Source: Isochrysis galbana
Taxonomy: Eukaryota > Haptophyta > Isochrysidales > Isochrysidaceae
Direction: 5' to 3'
DNA length: 64,000 bases
NCBI GenBank assembly: GCA_018136815.1
Contig: CM030936.1
Span: 454,831 to 518,830 of the forward strand
A program made the translations under genes and the position numbers. Under the pieces are notes generated by a model, which saw nothing but the letters and a program-made list of their open reading frames with translations, searched no databases and was not told the origin of the DNA. Below are positions 39,131 to 49,810 of the stretch, piece after piece. Numbering within the stretch: position 1 is the first letter of the stretch; each line of letters begins with the position of its first letter.

Positions 39131-39830
39131 TAGTGCGGCCGCCACCCGCGGTCTCGCGTCTCATCTCGCGCCAGAGAAAGAAACCTGTAGAACTTAGAGC
39201 CTGTAGAACGGTGAGCTATTTCGCTCTGTTCACTTTTGCCAAATGAGAGTGTTCCGTGTTCAAGTGGTTCGTCTGTTTTCTGTGTAACCAAGTTGCTCCA
39301 TCAGCCTAATATTAGGTCCTGATATCATGATATAAGGTCCACCACCCCTGATACCTGATATTAGGTCATCCATTTATAAGTATAACTTTCAAAGGGCAAA
39401 AAGAATAGTTCGCACTATCCGGCTAGAGTCGGGAGATCGCCTAGTCACTAGTCACGACGACGACATCACATATACAGGCGGCGCCTAGGACAAGGAGAAG
39501 GAGGTAGATAGGGTGAGGAAAGCTCCCGGGCCCCCCTTTCATAATCACCACCCTAGAAAAACTAGCAGCCCAGACGCCCAGAGACGCAGTGCAGGAAGGA
39601 GGTCTCTGTACTAAAACTAAATAACACCATTAGCCATTAGATCTTATTACTATTATTACACTACCATATTATAACATTAGTAACCTGATATGAGGACCTG
39701 ATATTAGGTCCTGATATGAGGTGTAAGGTCGCCGAGACCTGACGACCTGCCACCTGACGGAGCAACTGGGCTGTGTAACTTGTAGGGGGCAAGCCCCCCC
39801 CCCCCCTTCTTCTCTCTTCTCTTCTCTTCT

Positions 39831-39889
<59 letters not shown>

Positions 39890-40390
39890 CCCTCTCCCTC
39901 GGTTTCTGTCTGCCTCCCCACCTCCATCCCTCTGCTCCCTGCCTCTCGCCTCAACCCATTCCGTCCTTCTGCACATCCCCCTAAACGCCCCCTTCCTTCC
40001 GCTGATCTTCTCCCTCCCTCCCTCCCCCCCCCCTCTCTTTCCCGCTTTTCGAAGATACTTGTACACTCCCGGCCGTTCCCTCCCCCCTCCCCTTTCCCTC
40101 TCTTATTCTCTTCTCTCCTCCCTCTCTCTCCTGCTTATCTCCGCTCCTCGTCCCTCTCACTTCTCCCCCCCCCCCCCCCCCGGCCCTCTCCTTTCCACCT
40201 AGACTCTCTCTCTCTCGGCCTGACGGCCCTCTCGCAGGAGCTCTCTCGCTCCCTCCCCCCCTCTCATCTGTATTCCCTCGGTCTTTGTCTTCCTCTCTTC
40301 CCTCCCCTCCCTCTCCCCCTCGCGCGCGCTCTCTCTCTCTCTCACTCTCTCTCGCTCTCTATCTCTCTTTCTGGGAGGAACGCATCTCCG
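39131..40390 (+). other. Intergenic region and pyrimidine-rich leader of DXR
   Basis: 39305-39360 and 39680-39730 share GATATTAGGTCCTGATAT words. From 39810 to 40380 the plus strand is almost pure pyrimidine, with (CT)n at 39838-39886 and C homopolymers at 39797 and 40165. A pyrimidine-rich tract directly before the start codon is also seen at other genes here and may be a promoter or leader feature. Confidence 0.5.
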
Positions 40391-42137
40391 ATGAAGGGCG
40401 TGGTGGCGCTCTCGCTCGCCTCGTCTGCCTCCGCTCTGAGCTCGGGCTGGGCGGCGCGCGGCGGCGCGCGGGCGGGGCATGTTAGCATGATCGAGCCAGC
40501 CGCACCGGTCCTCACCGCCGCCGACCTGCGCGACGGTCTAGAGCGTGCGCTAGATGCAGGCTTTGAGAAGAAGAGAGTCGCTTTGCTCGGCTCGACCGGC
40601 TCGATTGGCACGCAGTCTCTCGACATCGCTCGCGAGTATCCGGAGTACTTTGAGATCGAGTCGATTGCCGCCGGATCGAATGTCGAGCTTCTCGCCAAGC
40701 AGATCGCCGAATTTAAGCCGTCGGTTGTCGGGCTGGCGGATGCGCAGAAGGAGGAGGAGCTGAGGGACAGGGTTAAGGCTCTCGGAGCTAAGATGCCAGA
40801 GCTGGTGGTGGGGCCGGAGGGACAGACGGCCGTCGCTACCGCCGCAGGGGCTGACACCGTCGTCACCGGCGTCGTCGGCTGCGCCGGCCTCCTGCCCACT
40901 ATCGAGGCGATCAAACTCGGGCGCACAATTGCGCTCGCCAACAAGGAAACGCTCATCGCTGGCGGACCCGTCATCCTGCCGCTGCTCAAGAAGCACAACT
41001 CGAAGATGACGCCTGCAGACTCGGAGCATTCTGCTATCTTCCAGTGTCTCCAGGGTGTGCCGCCCAACAGCCTACGTCGCGTGATCCTCACCGCGTCGGG
41101 AGGCGCCTTCCGCGACTTCTCTGCGGAGGAGCTGATCAAGCTCAACGCTGAGCAGCCCGAGGTGGTGCGCAAGAAGGCGTCGACGCACCCGAATTGGGAC
41201 ATGGGTGCCAAAATCACCGTCGACTCGGCCACTATGATGAACAAGGGCTTGGAGGTCATCGAGGCGCATTACCTGTTCGGAGCCGACTACGACGACATCG
41301 ACATCGTAGTGCACCCACAGGTGAGCAATTGCTCTCTATAAGCGGGTGACCCGGCCGATTTCCGTTCCGCGCGGCCGCCTTGATGGCCCCCAGCACTCCA
41401 TGCGGCTGCCATGTCCATCCCTACGTTGTTATTCGTGGTGGTCTTTTGCTCTCTGCTCCTGTTCACTGCAGCCCCCCCGTGCTGCTGCCTCACAGTCCAT
41501 CATTCACTCGGCAATCGAGACGGCAGACTCCTCCGTGATTGCTCAGCTTGGCTGGCCGGACATGCGGCTCCCGATTCTCTACGCGATGTCGTGGCCCCAT
41601 CGCGTCAAGGTGGACTACGGACGGGGCATCGACGAGAAATTCGATTTCGTCAAGCTCGCATCGATGAGCTTCAAGGTGTGCCCTTGCCTCGGCGCTCTCT
41701 CTCTTATGGCGCTCCCTCACACCTCGCGCTACACTGGAAGATGCACTGAGTGGGTCGGGAGAGAGCCGTGGTCATGTGGAGCGGGCCATGCGCTGGTCGG
41801 AGGCCCGCAACTTATCGTCGTATGCTCCTGTTCTTTAACGCAGGCGCCCGATTACGAGAAGTACCCCTGTATCCCTCTAGCCTATGAGGCTGGCCGCCGC
41901 GCCGGCTCCATGACATGCGCGCTCAACGCCGCGAACGAGAAGGCGAACGAGCTCTTTCGCGCCGGCTCGTTCGACTTCTTCAGCATCCCGAAGGTGATCG
42001 AGGCGACGATGGCTGCGCACGAGAAAGACTTCAAGACAGACCCCACGCTGGAGGACATCATTGCCACCGACGAATGGGCGCGCGCGCATGTAGAGAAGGA
42101 GGCGGCTCGGCTCGCCAGCGCGCCCATCTTGTTGTGA
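40391..42137 (+). CDS. dxr: 1-deoxy-D-xylulose 5-phosphate reductoisomerase (plastid)
   Basis: DXR converts DXP to MEP with NADPH, the first committed step of the plastid MEP isoprenoid pathway. Exons 40391-41320, 41496-41675 and 41844-42137 join in phase 0 at GT-AG introns of 175 and 168 bp; the product is 467 residues. Visible: NADPH loop [28 protein letters not shown], metal/substrate residues in [55 protein letters not shown] across the first junction, and [13 protein letters not shown]. Bacterial DXR is about 400 residues; the extra N-terminus starts [19 protein letters not shown], a signal peptide, then an Arg/Ala-rich stretch, as in bipartite targeting to a secondary plastid. Confidence 0.95.
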
Positions 42138-42625
42138 GCAGTGAATAGCAGCCGTGACACGTGGCATCGCTGTTCTCTCGCAGCGAGCGCCGCGGGGGTC
42201 ACAGCGTAGCGGTCGAGCAGGCGGCGACCACTTGCTGCGCTTGGCTCGCAGTCGCTGTGAAGTGATGGCTCTAATCTGTCCTTTTGAGGTATGCAGTCCG
42301 TGGGACAACAACGCCACACTTCACGTCCTGATACTATTGCGCTTGAATACTACGTCTTGCTGCCACCACGTTGCTGCCATTGATCGTCGGTTGTCGGGTA
42401 TCGTAAACGCGTCGGTGCGCGTGCCCTGTGCGCTGGCTGATTGAGATTGAAACGGGGGCGCGTTTTTGCGCGTATGAGGTGGAAGCTCGTCTCAAGGGGA
42501 GAGGTGACCAATATGACAACATGCTTTTGTGTTATCGTACCAACTAGTCTTGCCTCCTTTGTTGGCCTTGGCAGACATATCCGGATATTTCACATTTCAC
42601 ATTTCTACTGGATATTTTGGCGGAC
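42138..42625. other. Downstream flank of DXR
   Basis: Expected 3' UTR followed by spacer. 42570-42620 resembles, reversed, the AT-rich repeat at 10125-10165. No gene. Confidence 0.35.
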
Positions 42626-43130
42626 AGCTAAGTTCATACTTAATTCACACATTGGGGGGCGCCTCGCGCCCTCCCTCTCAGGTTCCAACTCCCCTCCGGG
42701 GGGCGGCCTCTCCCCTCTCGGTCATCCCCACGCTCTGCCATTTGGCATGAGCTGGGCACTCATCAACACCACCCAAACCCCCCGTGGGCGCGGGTCAGGA
42801 GCCGCACTCCCACGCCCGCGCTGGGCCTACCCTCGAGCTGACTTCCCCCCCCATCCCTGGTTGCCAAGCAGACAGGCGACTCTAGGCGTCACCGCATGGC
42901 CGGTGGCCGGTGAGGCGAGCGTGGTATCACGGATGGCCCCTCGCCTCCCTCCTGTCCTCTTTTTACTTCCTAAGTCTAGTGGGGTTTTCTCTTCACGTGG
43001 GGTTTTCTCTTTCCTCTCCAGCCCCCCCCCCACGCGCAAGAAAGTCCTGTTTATGCTTAGTTCTCTACGTGTCATCGTGAGTGCGCGTTTGATATTGATG
43101 TGAGCGAGGATTGTAAGAGGAGTTTTATCC
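42626..43130 (+). mobile_element. LINE-derived element, copy g
   Basis: It starts AGCTAAGT-TCAT-ACTTAATT (one weak pair), then CACACATTGGGGGGCGCCTC and the matching C-run. CCCTGGTTGCCAAGCAGA at about 42858 is shared with copy e. The loop here is TCAT, not TTAT. The 3' limit is a guess from body composition. Confidence 0.6.
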
Positions 43131-44309
43131 GGTTCTGATCTGGAGAGAGCCCGAGCGATGGCGTCGCTCTCCCTCCTTTCTCCTTTCGGCCGCCCTGGTC
43201 ACCGCGATGGTGTAAGGGCCGATAGGAGCTGCTGCACGGGATGGGATGGGCCCCCCTCCCTGGCCCCTGGACCCGCGTGCCCGCGTGTCGTACCGCGCAC
43301 TGCCGTAGTAGTTGTAGTAATGTGGAGCGTATTACTGATATGTGTCGAGGTATGGATGGATGTGTGTGTTTTATGTGCCATTTTATCCTTCTTGTGTGTG
43401 CTCACTGAGTGGGCGGCCGGCCCGCGCCCCCCGCGCGCCCCCCCGACCGCGACCGCGCCGCGCCCGCACGCCGCACGCCGCACGCCGCACGCTCGGGCGC
43501 GCTCCTCGCTCCGCGCAGCAAAAAGCTGGGAAAAGCTTGCCGCCTCCTAGCATCAAGCTAGCAGTCTGCATCAGCAAAGCTTGCCATCTAAGTTGAGAGC
43601 TTGATCTCATCAGCAAAGATTGGATCAATTGATTCAAGCTCGCAGCATTCTGCAGAATCATTCTGTAAATGCTTAGATAAGATACATATACCCGTTGCGC
43701 CATTTGGGTCCCAGCGAATCCCTCCCGTCCCCGTCCCCACAACAAATCGTGACAGGACAACAATAAAACAATGAAAACATGCCAAAATGGCCCATGAACG
43801 GACGCGGGCCCACGTGCGGGACAAATAGCGCACTTGGCGCACACAACCCATAGATGCACTTGCCGTCATACAGGGCGCGCCCACGCAAGAGAAGGCTGTT
43901 GCTACGACGGCGCTCTCACTACCACTGCCTGCTCTCCACTCGAATAACACACAACGAGCCAACGCCCCAGGCATATGCACGTGGGGGCGTGCCTGCACTG
44001 AAGACGAGCAAGCACCAAGCCGTATATCCGAAAACCGCCACGCTCACTCCATGCCATGCACGCTCAAGCCGGTTTCCTTCTGCAATCCAACTGCGCACCA
44101 CAACTCAAGCACGAGCACTGGTGCTATGGGAAGCCCACATTCACTCTGATAGCTCACGTTCTAGTCCACTCCATTGACATGCCTCTGCGTCACCTGAACC
44201 TCTTCACTCGAGCCGCGTGCAGAACAAGGGTGCAGAGAACATGTTGCGCCGCAGTGCGAGTTTCCAGGGCGGTGGCAGCACGTTGGCGTGAACTCGCGCG
44301 AAATATTCG
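43131..44309. other. Intergenic region and 3' flank of tRNase Z
   Basis: GCACGCC(GCACGCC)n occurs at 43468-43492. A minus-strand frame near 43760-43588 (SKHLQNDSAECCELES) is short and unrecognised. The last few hundred bases should be the 3' UTR of the tRNase Z gene. Confidence 0.35.
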
Positions 44310-46010
44310 CTACTGCGCGACCACTTCTTGCTGCGACTCTAGCGCCTCAGGCGCTGGGCGATTCGCGTGCAAGAAGGGCTGCAGCGGCTTCTCGCGATCT
44401 GGTTGCCATACGGGAACAACAAGGGTGTCCCTTGCAGTGATCACACGATCGGGTTCGAGCCCCGACTGCGTCACGGCGGCCCCGTGGATGGCGCGCATCA
44501 TCGCCACGGCGTCGGGCGAATATCTCTGCGAAAAGTGATTTAGCATGAGGGCGCGCGCGCCAAAGGCTTTGGCGATTCTCCCCGCCATCTGTGGCGTCGA
44601 GTGACCATGGGCGAATGTCTCCCGCTCCAATTTCGAGTATCCGCCGCGGTCGCCAAACTGCGGCAGGTAAGCGTTGGTGGCCTCGTGCACGAGAATGTCT
44701 GCGCCCTGCGCAATTTGCGCGCACGGTGAGGCGTCACAGCAGTCGCCCATCAGCGCTACCTTGCGCCCTCGGCGCGTTGCGCCGATGGCATCCTCAGCGC
44801 GAATTACTGCACCGTCTGGCAACTCTATCTGCTCGCCTGGTCCGAGGAGTTTGATCTTCTTGAAGAGCGAGCGCGGGTCGTGAACGCCCCACTCGTCGCG
44901 TAGCCGATGGCGATTGCGCTCGAGCAGCGGCAGGACGGCGTCCGGCCGTAGACGCCCCCGCTTGGCGTCCTCCTCCACTACGTACCCCACCGTGGGCGCG
45001 GAGTGCCGCACGGGCGCCGCGCGCACCGTGAGGCGGCCCTCCTCGCCGAACGGCGTGCTGAGCAGCGCCCACGTGCCATCAGGCTCGGGGGCGATGTTGC
45101 GCCCTCCCGGCTGTTCTCCAAAGTCGCTAGCGGCCACGTCTTCGCCCGAGACGGACAGTGGTTTTGGCTGAGGGCGCCGGCTGTGGAGGAACGGGATGCC
45201 GTGCAGCTCATGGACAACGTACCGCGGCAGGAATGTGGTTCCGCTGAAACGGAGCGTGACACGAAGAAAGGCGCGGATGCCCGCAGGCCCGTAGATTTCC
45301 ATGGGAGGCGCACTCTGATCGCGCCCGCGTGCGATCAGGCAGAGCAGGCCGGGAAGGCCGAAGCAGTGGTCGCCATGCGAATGGGTGACGAAGATTCGGT
45401 CGATTCGTGAGGGTGAGACGAAGCAGCGCTGCATCTGGATTTGCGTACCCTCGCCCGCGTCGAAGAGCCAGTAGCTGTCACGAAGCCGGAGTGCAACACT
45501 TGAGGCCGAGCGAATGGGCGAGGGGCTGCACGCGCCACTGCCGAGCACGACGAGCTCCATGTCAGCGCCCGAGGCGGTCTGCAGGATCTCTTCTGCGGTC
45601 GGCGCAGGCTGACGGGGGCGCGCAGGCGGTGGTGCGACGCGGCCGTTGCGCGCGGGTGGGCTTGGCTGGTCGGCCACGAGCTCTTGCTCTCGTCTGTCCC
45701 CCTCCTTAACCGCCAAGTGCTGGAGGAGCCTGTCCGAGAGCTCAGCCTTGGTACCACTCACGCGCAGCCCCTCGTCCCGGCACGCCTGTTTGAGGCGCTC
45801 TCGCGTCCATCCGAGGAGCGGCGAGTGCGAGGCGAGGACTGTGGGCGCGCGCGAGCCACCCCAGCGAACGCCGACCCCACCCCACAGCGCGCCGATGGCC
45901 GCGAGCAACGCCAGCGACGGCGCCATTCCAACCCCCACCCCCCCCCACCCTTCCCCGGCGCCCTCCTGCTCCGCGTCCCACCTCGCGCCCTCTCTCTTTA
46001 AATCTACCAT
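44310..46010 (-). CDS. SAP-domain tRNase Z (short form)
   Basis: tRNase Z cleaves the 3' trailer from tRNA precursors. The metallo-beta-lactamase core starts at about residue 155 (MELVVLGSGACSPSPIRSAS), with the zinc motif FVTHSHGDHCFGLPG, RAAPVRHSAPTVGYVVEE, KVALMGDCCDASPC, ILVHEATNAYL, ETFAHGHSTPQMAGRIAK and MLNHFSQRY. The core length fits the bacterial/organellar short form. Before it lies a SAP-like helix-extended-loop-helix, LKQACRDEGLRVSGTKAELS (about residues 73-92), a putative nucleic-acid-binding module. The first ATG is at 46010; the second, at 45926, yields MAPSLALLAAIGALWGGVGV, a convincing signal peptide, so a plastid enzyme is likely. Single exon. Confidence 0.88.
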   Translation of the reverse strand: MVDLKREGARWDAEQEGAGEGWGGVGVGMAPSLALLAAIGALWGGVGVRWGGSRAPTVLASHSPLLGWTRERLKQACRDEGLRVSGTKAELSDRLLQHLAVKEGDRREQELVADQPSPPARNGRVAPPPARPRQPAPTAEEILQTASGADMELVVLGSGACSPSPIRSASSVALRLRDSYWLFDAGEGTQIQMQRCFVSPSRIDRIFVTHSHGDHCFGLPGLLCLIARGRDQSAPPMEIYGPAGIRAFLRVTLRFSGTTFLPRYVVHELHGIPFLHSRRPQPKPLSVSGEDVAASDFGEQPGGRNIAPEPDGTWALLSTPFGEEGRLTVRAAPVRHSAPTVGYVVEEDAKRGRLRPDAVLPLLERNRHRLRDEWGVHDPRSLFKKIKLLGPGEQIELPDGAVIRAEDAIGATRRGRKVALMGDCCDASPCAQIAQGADILVHEATNAYLPQFGDRGGYSKLERETFAHGHSTPQMAGRIAKAFGARALMLNHFSQRYSPDAVAMMRAIHGAAVTQSGLEPDRVITARDTLVVPVWQPDREKPLQPFLHANRPAPEALESQQEVVAQ

Positions 46011-46243
46011 GCTCTATTGGCAGTGTCAGTGGAGGGGGAAAACGCAAATCTTGAAGTAAACAATGAAGGATACCTTCAGAATTCACAATTCGAAGTTTGA
46101 GGAAAAGCTCAAGAATCACGTTTTTCTCAAGATTTCAAATCCTGAAAAGTGAAAGCTGAAGGGAGTGGAGAAGTGGGATCCCGGAGCCTCGCGCCCTCGC
46201 GAGGAGAGGGCGGGGGAGGGGGCACGCTCGGCCGCCATCCGCC
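46011..46243. other. Divergent promoter region
   Basis: About 230 bases between the minus-strand tRNase Z and the plus-strand small gene. Contains repeated TCAAGA/GAAGTTTGA words at 46045-46140. A shared bidirectional promoter is possible. Confidence 0.4.
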
Positions 46244-46609
46244 ATGGCCATGGCGACACCGCCGGAGAAGACCTCAGGCCGCAAGGTGGCGTACAGCCTG
46301 TCGAGTGGGAGCATGCCGTCGCGAAGGTCGGTCCGTATCAACCGATCCGACGACGAGCATGAGCCCATCTCTCCACAGGTGGGCGTCTCCCGTGCCCGCG
46401 GTGGCAAAACGGCTGTGCGTCGCCAACTCGCGAGAACGTCCTCGAGGAGCCGCAGCCCGAGGCGAACGAGGCTGAGGCAAAGGCGGCGGAAAGGGCAGCC
46501 AAGGCGGCAAAAAGGCGGGAGGAGAACAAAGAGGCGGCTGATGGTAGCGATGATGATGTGCTGGAGAGGGCCTACCGCTACGAGGTCAATCAATGAGTGC
46601 AACGAGATG
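46244..46609 (+). CDS. Small charged protein, two exons
   Basis: The ATG at 46244 opens MAMATPPEKTSGRKVAYSLS and SMPSRRSVRINRSDDEHEPI. With a donor at 46379 (CACAG/GTGGGC) and an acceptor at about 46433 (CGCGAG) the frame continues NVLEEPQPEANEAEAKAAER and REENKEAADGSDDDVLERAY to a TGA at 46607-46609. The intron would be only about 55 bp. The roughly 98-residue product has a basic head and a Lys/Glu/Ala-rich helical tail, typical of nuclear or nucleolar proteins; family not recognised. A hAT element is inserted 57 bases after the stop. Confidence 0.5.
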
Positions 46610-46666
46610 CTGCGTAAACGATGCGCCCCCACAAACAACGACAAATTGTCCGACAAACGAATGCAA

Positions 46667-47677
46667 CAAGGCTAGGGATTGGCTCGAGCAGTTATCCAGA
46701 TAACTTTGTTGATTGCCACTTACTGCCCTTGTGAGGCGCCAAGCAGTTATCTAACTGCCCCGTGATGCGTCCGTCGAGCAAGTAACTCAGTTAATTTCCG
46801 TCCGTGGAGGCGAGCGGGTGGTTTTTCACTGTGCGCGCGTGCGCGCGCGCTCGGCGTCGAGCGTCGGCGCGTCGACGGTCGACGGCCAACCAAAGAACAA
46901 AGGACAGGACAAACAAAAACAAAGAACAAAGATCTTTAGCTCTTTAGTATTAACCTTTCTCAAGTAAGTCCCAAACACCCCACACCCCACATCACACACA
47001 CACCCCATACGCACGGACGCACGGTAGCCCGCCACCTCAATCGGTATTGAACGCGGCGAACAAGGAATTTTCGAGAGTCGAGTCTTTCGCAGACTTCTGC
47101 AGATCGCCGTGCATCTTGCCAGCCGCCGAAAAGATGCGTTCCACACCCGCAGACGAGGCGGGCGCCGAGAAGTATTGCTTAACCATCTTCGCGAGCGCCG
47201 GCCATTGGTACTCCTTTGCCCGCCACCAGACCAACACATCGATGTCGATGTCGGGTTCATCGGGATCGGCGAGGTATTCGTCGTTCGTCGAGCTCATCAA
47301 ACTCCAGCGCCGCCAGCTGCGGCGCAGCCTTCTTTACGCGTGGCCCAGGCGTGCGCTTGGTGCGCTCGCCTTGCCCCGGCAGGCGTGCAGGAGCCTCCCG
47401 CGCCTCCTCCGTGGCCTTCTTCCTCGACACTCTCGGCGCCATCGGCGTATCGGCTTCCGCCTCTTCCTGGGTAGGCTACTCACCGACCGCCGACCGCCAA
47501 GATATGTACGAGAGCAAACAATAATAAAAGGAAACTACTAAAGTTATAGTCAGGGGTGCCAGTTAACTGCCCTACTAACTGGATCCACGACCGGCAACCA
47601 GTTACCTCAACTGGTCCACCTCATGACAATAACTGCCACTCTCAAAATCCTGCAGTTACTGGCAATCCCTAGCCTTG
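46667..47677 (-). mobile_element. Non-autonomous hAT transposon, perfect 8-bp TSD
   Basis: Inverted ends CAAGGCTAGGGATTGGC and CAAGGCTAGGGATTGCC (inverse of 47661-47677) are flanked by perfect duplications GAATGCAA at 46659-46666 and 47678-47685. Subterminal CAGTTA words recur in both arms. The 1,011-bp body keeps a transposase C-terminus at 47300-47037. Confidence 0.92.
47037..47300 (-). pseudogene. hAT C-terminal dimerisation domain remnant
   Basis: DIDVLVWWRAKEYQWPALAK, MVKQYFSAPASSAGVERIFS and AAGKMHGDLQ are a textbook hAT C-terminal domain (WW, P-x-x-S...ERxFS). The frame begins MMSSTNDEYLADPDEPDID and ends shortly after the domain at FAAFNTD. No catalytic region. Confidence 0.85.
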
Positions 47678-47685
47678 GAATGCAA

Positions 47686-48386
47686 CGGTGCGCGTGGTGT
47701 AGAGGTTCGCGCCTGCCTGCTGCCGCAGGGAGGGCGCACGCAGCACACCACTTTCTAACATAAACAAGGGCAACACGTAATAAACACGGGAGCGAAAGCC
47801 ACGGTGGGTCAACAGAGAGAGCAAAGAAGGAACCAATTGGCGAGAAGAGAACTCGTCGTCCTAGAGAAGGATTGCACACAGAAAAGGCGCGAAAGGGATT
47901 CATCCATGCTTAGTGAAGATCCTACAAGATTCATCGGCGAATAGCGTCTCAACGCGAGCACAGCGGCGTGCACTTTACCTATAGCTTTTCGTAGCTTAGC
48001 CATGGAGTAGCTGGTAGACTTAAAAAGTCTAGAAGCTTACAGAGGTGTCAGACTTACAGAGTCTAGACGCTAGAGGTTCTTGAGGGTGTACTTTAGCAAG
48101 CAAGATGCTCGCTACTTCCTTGGTCTTCATCGACACGTGCTTACTACTCCCTTGATCTCCATGTCTGGGGGATCAGTCCAGAGCTAGAGCTAGAGCATAT
48201 TCATATTCCGAGTAGAAAGAAGCCTGTAGAAGCTGCTTGGCCACGTGGATATAATGGTAGACCAACATTGAATGAAGTGTAGTGATTGATAGAAGCGTGG
48301 AGCCGTCGTAGACGTAGAGATAGACATAAGAACGAAGATTGATGATTTACCATCGCGGTTGTAACGGTAGAGCGGAAAATAGCGAA
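47686..48386. other. Intergenic region, no gene recognised
   Basis: Short inverted words AGACTTAAAAAGTCTAGAAG and AGACTTACAGAGTCTAGACG at 48016-48072 form small hairpins. GAGCTAGAGCTAGAGC at 48182. No coding sequence seen. Confidence 0.35.
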
Positions 48387-48659
48387 TTAGCCTGCAGAGG
48401 CTCGCGAATGCGACACAGGGTCGACCTCCGCAGCCGGCGCGATGGGAAGAAGAAGGCGTGGAGCGTCCGACGCACTCTGAAAAAGGCCACTTCGGCCCAC
48501 TGCGATGTTGCCTCGGAGAGGGTTGTCCGATGGGCCACCGGCCAGGGCTCCTCTGCCAGGCATACTTAGGGGTTGGGATGGGCGCGGATGCATCCGCATG
48601 GGTCCACTGCCCACTCCCGCGGCGGTCCCGGTGGGGCCCGTCGCGTTGGCGTTCGTCAT
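48387..48659 (-). CDS. Hypothetical Gly/Pro/Met-rich ORF
   Basis: From ATG 48659 the frame reads MTNANATGPTGTAAGVGSGP, MRMHPRPSQPLSMPGRGALA and GPSDNPLRGNIAVGRSGLFQ. In-frame sequence upstream is open for about 12 codons, so it may be an exon. Composition is coding-like but the ORF is short and no family is recognised. Confidence 0.25.
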   Translation of the reverse strand: MTNANATGPTGTAAGVGSGPMRMHPRPSQPLSMPGRGALAGGPSDNPLRGNIAVGRSGLFQSASDAPRLLLPIAPAAEVDPVSHSRASAG

Positions 48660-49434
48660 GGGGCCGGCAAATGCCGGCCGCTCTGCAGGAAATGCTCACG
48701 CCAGCGCGCCGACTGGTGTGGGGGGGCATCATTTGGTGTGGAAGGCGCTTCTTTGGCGCCAGTCCTCGTGTCAGGGTCTCAGGTGGCCGCATGCGCCGCG
48801 GAAGCACCCTGCCGCGCGCGCCATGTCCCCCACTGCGGGTCGCGTTGGCAGCTTTCCGCGCGAAAGGGCGTCTGGAGCCCGACTTCAGATGCCGATAGCG
48901 AGCGTGATTTCGTCGCGGTCAGGTGGACCTTCGCGGCGAGGCTGTCGGGAGTGCTTGTGAGGGCCCCAATCCACCGGGCCCGGCGTCTCAGCTGCCCTGT
49001 GAGTCTGTCTGTGTGAATCTGCCCGCGAGTCGTTCAACGTCAATTTCTGTAGTCTTCAATATTTGTATACAAAAAAATCGAATTTCGCGTTCGAATTCTA
49101 AATATTTATGCTAGGGGCCTATTAGATAGTGACCATGTTAGCTGCTTGGGCGCAAAAAATACAGATCAGGGTGCTAATTTGACTTAGTTATGACAAGGTG
49201 AAGTCGTTGTCTTTAAGACTACAGACTACCGGTAGTCTTCGTTGCGCCCCTTCAACCGTATGGGCCATCCCAATTCGTCACGTTCCCAAAGAGGAAACGA
49301 GCTTCGCTCCGACAAAATCTCACACATTCACCCGACTCCCGGCGGGGAGCGGGGAGGAGGGCCAAAGCGCCGCGCTAGCCGCCGGTGCCGCTCGCGACGG
49401 AGTGGCTCAGAGCCCTCCGGCTACGCTCGACTCG
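48660..49434. other. Intergenic region, no gene recognised
   Basis: GC-rich left part with overlapping frames on both strands and an AT-rich right part (49040-49200). Nothing supportable as a gene. Confidence 0.3.
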
Positions 49435-49563
49435 ACAAGAACCCCCAATTTTTTTGGCTGATCCATCCTACCGGAACCTGTAGGGAGCTTATTTAGCCCT
49501 TCATTTACCCATTGTCCATTGTAGCTGGTGCCCTCCGCACCCCCATAGTGAGTGACCGGGCTA
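49435..49563 (+). repeat. Dispersed repeat D, copy 2
   Basis: From CCCCCAATTTTTTTGGCTGA through ACCGGAACC, GGGAGCTTATTTAGCCCTTC and TGTAGCTGGTGCC to GTGAGTGACCGGGCTA; closest to 58560-58682. Confidence 0.8.
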
Positions 49564-49810
49564 CTCTTACCGCCCGGAAGTACACGATGACAGGTGACAG
49601 GAATTGAGTATAGTAGTAGTATTATAATTATAGGGCGGAGCAGCTAGGGGGGCGCACGCCGTCCCGGCTGTAAAGGTACGACACTGGAACTTTTGGTGTG
49701 TTGGCAGTTGGCAGCCTCAATACCTTTCATACCCATGGTGGAGTGCCTCCGAGGAGGCCCAAGCCCAAGGTTGCCAAGGTGAGGAAATACCGGGGGGAAG
49801 GACAAAGGTG
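49564..49810. other. Spacer, no gene seen
   Basis: About 250 bases with TAGTAG(TAT)n and CAAGCCCAAGG words. Nothing recognised. Confidence 0.3.

Noticed and set aside
43158-43998. Plus and minus frames of about 130-160 codons
   Set aside because: GC-rich simple repeats on one side and a composition shift on the other; no recognisable motif.
48190-48898. Overlapping frames of about 150-205 codons on both strands
   Set aside because: Opposing frames cannot both be real and none shows a domain; only the short minus ORF at 48387-48659 was kept, at low confidence.
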